Source of the DNA: an uncultured Campylobacter sp.
GTDB lineage: Bacteria; Campylobacterota; Campylobacteria; Campylobacterales; Campylobacteraceae
NCBI RefSeq assembly: GCF_905373215.1
Contig: NZ_CAJPRT010000008.1
Location: 1 to 64,000, forward strand
Length of the DNA stretch: 64,000 nucleotides
Direction of reading: 5' to 3'
The notes below the pieces were generated by a model. It ran no database searches and was not told the origin of the DNA. It worked only from the letters and a program-made list of their open reading frames with translations. Of the stretch, positions 32,799 through 40,724 are shown in pieces. A program made the position numbers and the translations under genes. Numbering within the stretch: position 1 is the first letter of the stretch; each line of letters opens with the position of its first letter.

Positions 32799-32822
32799 CC
32801 GGCTTTTAAATTTAAAAGCCGG
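32799..32822 (+). terminator. Perfect 24-bp palindrome, possible terminator
   Basis: CCGGCTTTTAAA is followed directly by its exact reverse complement, 25 bases after the DUF4198 remnant. It can form a hairpin with GC-rich base and AT top. No strong T run follows, so termination is probable only by position. Confidence 0.45.
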
Positions 32823-33115
32823 ATTACGCTATTGCGCGGACTTTCGCTAACTTTGTAGTTGCCGCGCGTAGGCTGCGCTTTTAACTCGTCGCGATTTGAG
32901 CATTGTGCTACGACAAGCCTTCCTGGCAAAATTTCAATTTTAGCTTGAATGCTCACTTTTTCATAAATGAACACTTATTTTAAAATTCAGCTTCTAGCGC
33001 CTATTCACCTGAAACAATCCTCGTTCAAAACCAAAAGATTAAATTTAATTCAAATTTTGCTCTATTTAAATTCCACTCGCGCCCTAAAATTTATCTAAAT
33101 TTCAAGCCCCGCAAG

Positions 33116-33121
33116 TATAAT
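33116..33121 (+). promoter_or_regulatory. Probable -10 box
   Basis: TATAAT, followed by CCGCC, lies 36 bases before the ATG at 33157, with an AAAGGC ribosome site between. It has the same form as the -10 boxes at 870, 34117 and 50179. Confidence 0.5.
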
Positions 33122-33156
33122 CCGCCATAAAATTTTAAAAATCCAAAGGCAAAAAA

Positions 33157-33666
33157 ATGAAGCGTGATACTTTAAGCGCCATAAAATTTCGCGGCATAAC
33201 CTCTAGCGTTTTGGCAATCTGCACTTATCTGATCATTTGGGCTTGTTGTGAGTTTTGGCATGACGTTGAAATAAGCAAATTTTTAGGCGTTGCCGCCGTA
33301 ATTGTTGCCATGATTTTCACCTCGATGATTTTTAAACTCTCGGCAACCAAAATTATCTCTGATATCTCCGATAGTAAGGTCTTTAGGACGTATTTAATTA
33401 CCTTTATTGCTCGAGTGCTTTGGACTATCATGGTTATCGCATTTTTATTGTATGCTATAAATATCGCGAGCTCGGAAACTCTCAATTACTTCTTTCATAG
33501 CCACAGAGAATCTTTTGTAGATACATTCTATTCTGTTATTAGAACAACTCAAAATATAGGGTTTAGTTATCAAAACGAAGCGACGCTGATTGCCATATGG
33601 AGCAACATCTTTCTTGTTGTAATTCCAGCACTTAAAACTATTAATTACATAGTGTTGATACTATAG
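33157..33666 (+). CDS. Hypothetical multi-pass membrane protein
   Basis: The 169-residue product has about four hydrophobic segments (SSVLAICTYLIIWACC, LGVAAVIVAMIFTSMIF, VLWTIMVIAFLLYAI and a C-terminal one). I do not recognise the family. The N-terminus (DTLSAIKFRGITSSVL) is faintly like that of the membrane protein at 39726 (RKAKFRGVLGAVIL), so it may be a distant relative of the tandem family at 37-40 kb. The gene is more AT-rich than its surroundings. Its TAG overlaps a GTG that can start the next ORF. Confidence 0.55.
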   Translation: MKRDTLSAIKFRGITSSVLAICTYLIIWACCEFWHDVEISKFLGVAAVIVAMIFTSMIFKLSATKIISDISDSKVFRTYLITFIARVLWTIMVIAFLLYAINIASSETLNYFFHSHRESFVDTFYSVIRTTQNIGFSYQNEATLIAIWSNIFLVVIPALKTINYIVLIL

Positions 33667-33926
33667 TGTATTATAAACTAGGCAAAGCTGCTATAAATAA
33701 GATTTTTTACTTCTGTGGAGGATTATATTTTATGTATTGGATACTTCTAAATATTATGAATGTATTCGTTAATCTTCCGAAAATGAGCAATGTAACAGCG
33801 GTATGTATCATACTTATAGCGATTTTTTTATCTGAAATTTTAGAACTTATCGCTTGGATTAGGATTAAAGGAATTTCTGGCGCAGAGCTTTGGAATAAAA
33901 CCTTATGGACGACGCCTGCAAAATAA
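33666..33926 (+). CDS. Small hypothetical membrane protein
   Basis: This 86-codon ORF starts with GTG inside the stop of the preceding gene (TAGTG), which suggests translational coupling. It has two or three hydrophobic segments (IFYFCGGLYFMYWILLN and VTAVCIILIAIFLSEILELIAW). It is AT-rich like its neighbour. It might alternatively be the C-terminal half of one membrane protein split by a mutation at the junction. Confidence 0.45.
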   Translation: MYYKLGKAAINKIFYFCGGLYFMYWILLNIMNVFVNLPKMSNVTAVCIILIAIFLSEILELIAWIRIKGISGAELWNKTLWTTPAK

Positions 33927-34116
33927 ATCAAAAAACCAATTGGTTTCGCTTGGCACCTGGCAGTATCCGATTAGCCTAGAGGAGACGGGTAAAAATTTTT
34001 ACTAGCAAAATTCTGCGTAAAATCACAAAATTCCGCCCTACGAAAGCATCTGAAATCCCCCACGACAAAATGAAATAATTTATATAAAAATTTATCTGGA
34101 TTTTATGCCGATCGGC

Positions 34117-34122
34117 TATAAT
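34117..34122 (+). promoter_or_regulatory. Probable -10 box of the ABC importer operon
   Basis: TATAAT (after TCGGC) lies 49 bases before the ATG at 34171. AAGGAG lies between. Confidence 0.5.
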
Positions 34123-34170
34123 TCCACTATTCTAACCCCGCATATTTTGCGGAATTTTCAAGGAGAAAAA

Positions 34171-35217
34171 ATGCTTAAACTTCACTCAATCCTTCTTGGT
34201 GCAGCGCTTTGCGCTAGCCTGGCTTTTGCAGATCGCACGATTACCGATCAGCTCGGTCGCAAGGTCACAATCCCGGATCAAGTAAATCGTATCGTCGTGC
34301 TACACCACGAAGCGCTCAATGTCTTAAACGAAATCAACGCCCAAGATAAGGTCGTAGGCATCCTAAAAAGCTGGGAGCAGCGCCTAGGCAAAGAGTATAA
34401 TCGTTTGGCACCGAGTTTTAAAAACCTACCTAATCCAGGCGATATCAAAGATGTCAATTACGAAGCTCTGCTTAGTCTAAAGCCCGATGCGGTCGTAGTG
34501 GTCAACTACTTCCCTAAAGAATATATCGCTAAAATGGAGGAGTTGAAAATCCCAGTCGTAGGTATTTCATTTTTCAGCTCTGCACAAGAGGAAAAAGCTA
34601 AGCTAAATCCGACCTTTAAAGATGAGCGCGATAGCTTCGCTGCTTACGATGAGGGCTTTTACGAGGGGGTTAAAATTCTAGGCGAACTAAGCAATCACGA
34701 AAAGGATGCCGCTGAACTAATAGATTTCGTTAAAAAATCGCAAGCTGATTTAAATGCCAAATTTAGTAATTTTATCGTAGATAAAAGACCTAGAGTTTAT
34801 ATGGCAAATCCTGATCTTACGACCTACGGTAGCGGCAAATATACTGGCGTAATGTTAGCAAGAGCAGGTGCGACGAACGTTGCCGCTGCAGATATAAAGG
34901 GCTACAAACAGGTTTCGCCGGAGCAAATTTTAGCATGGAATCCGCAGATTATCTTAGTGCAAAACCGCTATCCTCAAGTACCTGCCGAACTTAAGGCAAA
35001 CCCTGCGCTAAAAGGTCTTAGCGCCGTGAAAGAGGATAGAATTTATCTAATGCCCGAATTCGTTAAAGCATGGGGTCATCCGACTGCCGAAGCAATGGCG
35101 CTTGGTGAGGAATGGCTTGCGATGAAACTTTATCCGCAAAATTTTAAGGACGCAAACTTTGATAAAAAAGTAGAGGAATTCTACGAGAAATTTTACCGCG
35201 TCAAATATCAAAAATAA
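34171..35217 (+). CDS. Periplasmic substrate-binding protein of a FecBCD-like ABC importer
   Basis: The start is ATG 34171, directly after AAGGAGAAAAA, giving a signal peptide (MLKLHSILLGAALCASLAFA). The mature protein begins TITDQLGRKVTIP, the usual opening of metal-chelate/cobalamin binding proteins (peripla_BP_2). LKPDAVVVVNYF and a C-terminal AWGHPTAEAM are also typical. Permease and ATPase follow with overlaps. The ligand may be a ferric siderophore, cobalamin or a nickel chelate. The neighbouring hydrogenase/NikR cluster makes nickel worth considering, since Helicobacter uses a related system for nickel, but the sequence does not decide. Confidence 0.87.
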   Translation: MLKLHSILLGAALCASLAFADRTITDQLGRKVTIPDQVNRIVVLHHEALNVLNEINAQDKVVGILKSWEQRLGKEYNRLAPSFKNLPNPGDIKDVNYEALLSLKPDAVVVVNYFPKEYIAKMEELKIPVVGISFFSSAQEEKAKLNPTFKDERDSFAAYDEGFYEGVKILGELSNHEKDAAELIDFVKKSQADLNAKFSNFIVDKRPRVYMANPDLTTYGSGKYTGVMLARAGATNVAAADIKGYKQVSPEQILAWNPQIILVQNRYPQVPAELKANPALKGLSAVKEDRIYLMPEFVKAWGHPTAEAMALGEEWLAMKLYPQNFKDANFDKKVEEFYEKFYRVKYQK

Positions 35218-36197
35218 TGCTGAACGTAATCCTGCTTCTTTTTTGGGTAGTGCTGGCGCTAATCTCGCTCGCTAGCGGGCAGTTTCATATTCCGCTAGAA
35301 GAAATTTTTAAAATTCTCTTTAGCGGAGGCGGCGATGAAGCCGCCAAAAGTGTGATGCTGGATGTTAGAATTCCGCGCATTCTACTCTCCAGCCTTTGCG
35401 GTGGAGCGCTTGCTATCGCGGGTTTGAGCTTGCAGGCGGTATTTAAAAACCCGCTCGTTGGCCCGCACATCGTAGGCGTTAGCACCGCAGCGGCATTCGG
35501 CGGCGCGCTTTGTATCTTGCTAGGATTGAGCGGCTTATGGCTTGCGGGTTTTGCATTTTGCTTCGGGCTTGCGGCACTATTTTTGCTCTATCTTTTGGCA
35601 AAATTCGTAGCACGCGCTGATATTTTCTCACTCATTTTAGCAGGTATAGTCATTAACGGCGTATTTGCTGCACTTACGAGCTTAGTGCAGTATCTAGCAG
35701 ACGATGAGGAAGTGTTGCCTAATATCGTATTTTGGCTACTAGGAAGCTTCGTAAGCGCAGGATACGATAAGGTAATTTTGATGTGCGCGATCGCCCTGCC
35801 CGCTTCTGCAGTCTTAATCGCGCTGAGATGGCGGTTTAATCTACTCAGCCTAAATGATGATGATTTGCGCGTGCTAGGCGTGGATGTTAAGTTTCTGCGC
35901 TGCACGATCCTAGCGCTTTGCACTGCTCTGATCGCCGTACAAGTTAGCGTCAGCGGAAATATCGGCTGGGTAGGTCTTGTAGTGCCGCACGCCACCAGGC
36001 TCATCGCGGGCAGCGACCACGTGAAGCTAATGCCTGCCTGCTTCATCGCAGGAGCGATCTTTATGCTGGCAATCGACGATCTATCTCGCTCGCTAAGTAG
36101 CGCCGAAATTCCTTTAGGAATTCTATCCGCTCTCATCGGAAGCCCGATCTTTGCCCTACTTCTAAAAAGGAGCGCCAAAAATGCAAAATCTAATTGA
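35217..36197 (+). CDS. FecCD-family ABC permease
   Basis: The 326-residue permease has the many hydrophobic segments of the BtuC/FecCD family, with the typical RIPRILLSSLCGGALAIAG and FKNPLVGPHIVGVS near the N-terminus. The cytoplasmic coupling region (LRVLGVDVKFLR) and GNIGWVGLVVPHATRLIAG follow. Its ATG overlaps the stop of the binding-protein gene by one base, and it overlaps the ATPase gene by 17 bases. It imports the chelate captured by the preceding protein. Confidence 0.92.
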   Translation: MLNVILLLFWVVLALISLASGQFHIPLEEIFKILFSGGGDEAAKSVMLDVRIPRILLSSLCGGALAIAGLSLQAVFKNPLVGPHIVGVSTAAAFGGALCILLGLSGLWLAGFAFCFGLAALFLLYLLAKFVARADIFSLILAGIVINGVFAALTSLVQYLADDEEVLPNIVFWLLGSFVSAGYDKVILMCAIALPASAVLIALRWRFNLLSLNDDDLRVLGVDVKFLRCTILALCTALIAVQVSVSGNIGWVGLVVPHATRLIAGSDHVKLMPACFIAGAIFMLAIDDLSRSLSSAEIPLGILSALIGSPIFALLLKRSAKNAKSN

Positions 36198-36945
36198 GGT
36201 AAAAAACGCTGGCTTTTACTACGAGGCGGAAAAATTCTGCTTTCGCAACTTAAGCTTCGAGCTTGCCAGCTCTCAAACATTAGCGATTTTGGGCTTAAAC
36301 GGGCAAGGCAAAAGCACGCTAATGTCGTGTATGATGGGGATTTTGCAGCCTAAAGAAGGCGAGATCGTGCGCAAGGCAAAATTTGCTTTCTTGCCTCAAA
36401 GCTTTAACGTCGCGTTTGATTACAGCGTGCTTGACATCGTACTGATGGGGCGAGTACGTGATATCTCGCTCTTTTCAAAACCGGGCAAAAAGGATATTCA
36501 AATCTGCCTTGACGCTCTGGATACGCTAGGCGTCGCCCATCTGCAAAAGCGCAGCTTTAACGCCCTTAGCGGCGGGCAGAGGCAGCTCGTACTCTTTGCT
36601 AGAGCCCTAGCTAGCGGCAGCGACGTGCTGTTTTTGGACGAGCCTGCCAGCGCGCTTGATATCAAAAACCAGGACCGCGTGCTAAGCCTCATTGCAAATC
36701 TACGCTCAAATAGCGATGCGAGCATAGTTTTTACCACCCACCAGCCTAACCACGCCCTCGCAGTCGCCGATCGCACACTGATCTTGCGAAATGATCTTAG
36801 CTACAACTACGGCGCAAGCAACGAAATTTTAACCGAAGCCGCGCTTAGCTCGCTCTACGGCGTACAGATCAAAACGGCGGAATTTGACATAGAAGGCGAG
36901 CAGGTCCCTAGCATCACGCAAATTTTCAGCGCGCAGGTAAGGTAG
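36181..36945 (+). CDS. ABC importer ATP-binding protein (FecE/BtuD type)
   Basis: The 254-residue ATPase has Walker A GLNGQGKST, signature LSGGQRQLV and Walker B VLFLDEPAS followed by the D-loop ALD. A switch His is seen in TTHQPNHA. It completes the binding-protein/permease/ATPase operon and energises transport from the cytoplasmic side. Confidence 0.93.
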   Translation: MQNLIEVKNAGFYYEAEKFCFRNLSFELASSQTLAILGLNGQGKSTLMSCMMGILQPKEGEIVRKAKFAFLPQSFNVAFDYSVLDIVLMGRVRDISLFSKPGKKDIQICLDALDTLGVAHLQKRSFNALSGGQRQLVLFARALASGSDVLFLDEPASALDIKNQDRVLSLIANLRSNSDASIVFTTHQPNHALAVADRTLILRNDLSYNYGASNEILTEAALSSLYGVQIKTAEFDIEGEQVPSITQIFSAQVR

Positions 36946-37428
36946 CGGCGCGACAAAGTAACTCATCAATCGGCGCGAAATTTTAGATCGCGAGATTTTA
37001 TCTTGAGCGAAATTTAAATCGCGAAATTTTGTCTTGAAATGCCGTCTTGGAATTCCGATCAAAATTTTATATCGAGGTTTTGCCTTAGAATTCCGGTCTA
37101 AATTCCATAGTGAAATTTTACCGCGAAATTCCGATCAGAAATCTCATAGCGGAATTTTCTGCGACTTGCCGGTTTTCTAAGCGTGCAACGAAAGCATGCC
37201 GCGCTTGAAATTTGAAATTCCGCCGCGAAATTCTACCCCGCAAATCCATAATCAAAATTCCGTTTTAAATCCCGCGGCGAAATTTTATTCTCGCTCTGGT
37301 AGAATTCCTGAAATTCCGCAGTCCGCAAGCTTGTCCCGACGAAATTTTGAAATTTTAAATTTAGCTATTTAATTCCTGCTTTACATCAATTTATGTATAC
37401 TTTGGGATAAATTTTAAAAAGGCTTATT
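36946..37428. repeat. Dense irregular repeats of AAATTTT/GAATTCCG words
   Basis: About twenty variants of GCGAAATTTTR and GAATTCCGRTC recur every 15-30 bases (for example GCGAAATTCCGATC and GCGGAATTTTCTGCG), without a coding frame. It is a clean example of the word family that also builds the in-frame inserts of hydD and hypF. Spacing is irregular and there is no fixed unit, so this is not CRISPR or a simple tandem repeat. Confidence 0.65.
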
Positions 37429-38022
37429 ATGCAAGATCTCGTATCTCAGGCAAGAAAAGAGGGGATGATCAGCACCGGCATTGATCTGTTTTTAGCGGCG
37501 GTGCCTGCGACTTTAGTTGCGCTAGATATTGCTAAGGGCGATATGCTAGGACTTAGCACCAACAAGACGGCTACCTATATCATTGGCGGAATTATTTTTG
37601 CTCTTTTGTGTGTTTCGGTATTTTTCAGGCTAAGAGCTCTCCGCAAAATTTCAATGCTTAGCGGCATAAAAGCGGCGGCACTTTACCGCAACTGCATAAT
37701 TGTCTGCATCTGTGTCATTACCATAACAAGCATCTTTTTATCGATTCCTTTATCGATCTCACACAAGCATTTGGCAATGATATTGTGCATTTTGATAGCG
37801 TTTGCAGGCGCAATCTACATGATCGTAGCGTGGTTTTGCATAAATTTTGCTCTAGCGCGCGTAAGCGGCGTGGGGATCTTTGAGACATATGTGTGGTTCT
37901 GTGTCATCCTTTTTTCGTTAAATGCACTATACCATTTGATATTCCCCATAACCCTCATAATAACCGGCATCGTGCATCTGCTAGCCTGGAGCAAGATAGA
38001 AAACATAAGCGTAAAAGTTTAG
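37429..38022 (+). CDS. Tandem membrane-protein family, copy 1
   Basis: This 197-residue protein belongs to a family of four side-by-side genes. Shared blocks are QARKEGMISTGIDL at the N-terminus, FRLRALRKIS-LSGIKAA-LYRNCI in the middle, VAWFCINFALARVSGV, and IITGIVHLLAWSKIE at the end. About five hydrophobic segments lie between them, so it is an inner-membrane protein. There is no known domain. The first 45 bases of coding sequence are nearly identical in copies 1-3, showing recent duplication. AAAGGC precedes the ATG, and the leader resembles that of copy 2. Confidence 0.7.
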   Translation: MQDLVSQARKEGMISTGIDLFLAAVPATLVALDIAKGDMLGLSTNKTATYIIGGIIFALLCVSVFFRLRALRKISMLSGIKAAALYRNCIIVCICVITITSIFLSIPLSISHKHLAMILCILIAFAGAIYMIVAWFCINFALARVSGVGIFETYVWFCVILFSLNALYHLIFPITLIITGIVHLLAWSKIENISVKV

Positions 38023-38121
38023 AATTTCGCAAATATCTTGTCGCGATAGAATTCCGATTTAATCCGTGTTTTATGTTTGTTTATATATACTTCGGGTCAA
38101 ATTTTTAAAAAGGGTTTATAT

Positions 38122-38817
38122 ATGCAATTCATTGTATCTCAGGCAAGAAAAGAAGGGATGATCAGCACCGGCATCGATCTGTTTTTGGCAGCGCTACCCG
38201 CGGTTTTTATCGTAGTAGGCTATGTCTCTTTCAGCGAGCCATGGCGCCTTGACGACGAGATGATAAATTATATAGCTAGCGGAATTTTGATCGCTTTTAT
38301 TTGCGTTTCGGCATTTTTCAGACTGCAGGCACTCCGAAAAATTTCAGCGCTTAGCGGCATAAAAGCGGCGACGCTTTATCGCAACTGCATAATAATCTGC
38401 GTCTGCTTTTTTGCGCTAGCGCTCGTGCTCAATTACCTTTATCCAAGGGAGCCTGACGCAGACGGCGGGCAGAGTGATAATCCATTTGCGGCGATATTTG
38501 GACTAGCGCTTTTCGCAGGCGTTATTTACATAATCGTCGCATGGTTTCGCATAAATTTCTCTTTGGCGCGCGTAAGCGGCGTAAGTACCTTTCGGACTTA
38601 TGTGTGGCTCTGCGTGGGACTTTTCGTGTTAAATATACTATGTAACGCAGCGATTATTGCTATAGCCATTTCCGAGCCACGGACCGAGCAGGTTTCAGCT
38701 TTGGCTATTGCCGTCGTAATGCTTAAAATGCTCCTGCCGTTTGCCGCCCTCATAATAACCGGCATCGTGCACCTGCTAGCTTGGAGCAAGATAGAAAAGA
38801 TAAGCGCGGAGGTTTAA
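38122..38817 (+). CDS. Tandem membrane-protein family, copy 2
   Basis: The start is ATG 38122 (MQFIVSQARKEGM), with AAAAAGGG upstream; an earlier in-frame ATG at 38077 lies in the leader. The 231-residue product carries all the family blocks (QARKEGMISTGIDL, LSGIKAATLYRNC, VAWFRINFSLARVSGV and IITGIVHLLAWSKIE). It differs from copy 1 by a longer polar loop (YPREPDADGGQSDN) and extra C-terminal hydrophobic sequence. Function unknown. Confidence 0.7.
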   Translation: MQFIVSQARKEGMISTGIDLFLAALPAVFIVVGYVSFSEPWRLDDEMINYIASGILIAFICVSAFFRLQALRKISALSGIKAATLYRNCIIICVCFFALALVLNYLYPREPDADGGQSDNPFAAIFGLALFAGVIYIIVAWFRINFSLARVSGVSTFRTYVWLCVGLFVLNILCNAAIIAIAISEPRTEQVSALAIAVVMLKMLLPFAALIITGIVHLLAWSKIEKISAEV

Positions 38818-38932
38818 ATTTTAAATTTCATAAACCTCTTGTCACGATAAAATTTCGCTCTTTTCGGTTTGATTAGCGTTTTACATCTGCTTTTTGCATA
38901 TTGAAATAAATTTTTAAAAGGAGTTATACGAC

Positions 38933-39577
38933 GTGCAAGACACCATATCTCAGGCAAGAAAAGAGGGGATGATCAGCACTGGCATCGATCTGCTTTTGGC
39001 GGTGGTGCTCGTGGTTTTTAAGGCGATAGGGCTTGTTTCGGGCGGAATGTTCGTAATCATCAGCGGAATTTTTATCGCTCTTATCTGTTTCTCGGTGATT
39101 TATAGGCTAAGAGCGCTCCGTGGAATTTCGACGCTTAGCGGCATAAAGGTGGCGATGCTTTATCGCAACTGCGTTATCCTCTGTATCTGCTTCGTGGCAC
39201 TTCTATTATTTTATCCGGCAGGTTGTTACAGAGAAGCAACGATGAAAGAGATGATAGAAGAGACGATATGGAATTTAGCGGTGCCCGCAGCCGCAATCTA
39301 CGTAGTTGTAGCGTGGTTTCGTATAAATTTTTCGCTTGCGCGCGTAAGCGGCGTGATGATATTTCGGATCTACGTGTGGCTCTGCGCCTTCTTTTTCGCG
39401 CTAAATTGGCTATGTGGCGCAGGACCCTTCGGTTTGGCTACCTCCAAGCCGCAAATTGACGATTCTGTTGCGGTTTTAGTCGCCACATCATTTAAGGAAT
39501 TTTTGCCGTTTGTCGCTCTCATAATAACTAGCATCGTGCATTTGCTAGCCTGGAGCAAGATAGAAAAGCTCGCTTAA
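38933..39577 (+). CDS. Tandem membrane-protein family, copy 3
   Basis: The 214-residue product starts at GTG 38933 after AAAGGAG. It keeps the N-terminal QARKEGMISTGIDL, the middle FRLRALRG-like block with LSGIKVAMLYRNC, VAWFRINFSLARVSGV and the terminal LLAWSKIE. The loop after the third hydrophobic segment is unique (YREATMKEMIEE). Its spacing to copies 2 and 4 is 115 and 148 bases, each with its own leader, so separate expression is possible. Confidence 0.68.
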   Translation: MQDTISQARKEGMISTGIDLLLAVVLVVFKAIGLVSGGMFVIISGIFIALICFSVIYRLRALRGISTLSGIKVAMLYRNCVILCICFVALLLFYPAGCYREATMKEMIEETIWNLAVPAAAIYVVVAWFRINFSLARVSGVMIFRIYVWLCAFFFALNWLCGAGPFGLATSKPQIDDSVAVLVATSFKEFLPFVALIITSIVHLLAWSKIEKLA

Positions 39578-39725
39578 GCCGAAGCGCTTTCGTTTTGCAG
39601 CAACCGCGCGCTTTTGTAAGTCTAAACCGCAGCAACGTCCAAAAGCCACGCCATCCGGCACAGCGTCGCCGCACGCAGCAAAGCCGCAAGATAGCGCGTA
39701 AATTTAGAAAATTCAAAGGATAAAA

Positions 39726-40544
39726 ATGAAAGAAATTTCAAAGCAAGATCTGCTTCGCAAGGCGAAATTCCGCGGAGTTTTAGGTGCCGTGATTTTGCTA
39801 GGCATCGGCGTAAGCGGCACGGTGGGCGTAAGCAGCATAGACGAGGACGCGGTCGCGATTTTTAGAGTTTTAGCGCTACTAGCGACGCTAGCGATATTTT
39901 ACGACTGCTTCGTTTGCCTAGAAAAGGTGCTAGGCGTGCGCTTCGTTAAGACCTATAGGCTGATAGAAAGTATCCCGATCGTCGCGATTTTGTGCTACTG
40001 CGCCATGGTAGTAGCGCTAAAAGAGGGCGCGATGCTTGATCTACTCTACACCCTGCTCTACGTCCTTTCGACGTGCGCAGCGGTGATAATCTGGGGCGTA
40101 TTAAACTGCCGCCTAGCCACACTTAGCGGCGTGGATTTATTTAAAATCTACGGCATAGTGGTGTCCGTGACGTGGCCCTGCGAAGCGGTATCGGGCGCGC
40201 TAGCTAAAATAGGTGTAATCCTCGCGCTGCCGTATCTAATCGCAGCGTCGCTGGTAACAGCGTTTTCGGGGATTTTGCTAATCATAGCGTGGATAAAATT
40301 CAACCCCGCAAGGTTATGCGGCGCGGAAAATTCTAGCGAGCTTGATGGCGCCAAGCTAGGCGCGGGCGGCGAAAAACCGAGCATTTACAGCAAACTCGCC
40401 ACTTTTAAGAAATCGGACGCGGACGATGCGAAAAAGCCCGCTTCCAAGGCGAGCGCAGATACCGCAAATATGCCTGCTTCCAAAGTGAGCGCAGATGATA
40501 CGACCGTCGTAAGACGCCCGGGTAACCCCGGATTTAAATTCTAA
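39726..40544 (+). CDS. Tandem membrane-protein family, divergent copy 4 with charged tail
   Basis: This 272-residue membrane protein retains weak versions of the family blocks. CRLATLSGVDLFKIYG corresponds to INFSLARVSGV-F-YVW of the others, and LIIAWIKFN corresponds to HLLAWSKIE. It starts MKEISKQDLLRKAKFRG and ends in a soluble, Ala/Lys/Asp-rich tail containing a duplicated ASKASADTANMP/ASKVSADDT unit. AAAGGA precedes the ATG. It appears to be the oldest or most diverged member. Function unknown. Confidence 0.65.
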   Translation: MKEISKQDLLRKAKFRGVLGAVILLGIGVSGTVGVSSIDEDAVAIFRVLALLATLAIFYDCFVCLEKVLGVRFVKTYRLIESIPIVAILCYCAMVVALKEGAMLDLLYTLLYVLSTCAAVIIWGVLNCRLATLSGVDLFKIYGIVVSVTWPCEAVSGALAKIGVILALPYLIAASLVTAFSGILLIIAWIKFNPARLCGAENSSELDGAKLGAGGEKPSIYSKLATFKKSDADDAKKPASKASADTANMPASKVSADDTTVVRRPGNPGFKF

Positions 40545-40724
40545 CTCTATTCGCAAGACGGAATTTAGCAAAATTTTTAAAATTTAAGGCGCGGAATTTT
40601 ATCGCGACGCGCGGCGCATCGGGCGGAAACACGGAATTTTGATTTAATTTTATCCGCTACGAACGCGCAAAATTTAGGGTAAAATTCCAGCCAAAATTCT
40701 AAACTAAAATTCCGATCTAAATCC

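Noticed and set aside
35588..36280. 230-codon minus-strand ORF
   Set aside because: It is antisense to the FecCD permease; shadow composition and no ribosome site.
36946..37428. Possible CRISPR array
   Set aside because: The repeated words are short, variable and irregularly spaced. There is no constant repeat of 25-40 bases, no equal spacers and no cas genes.
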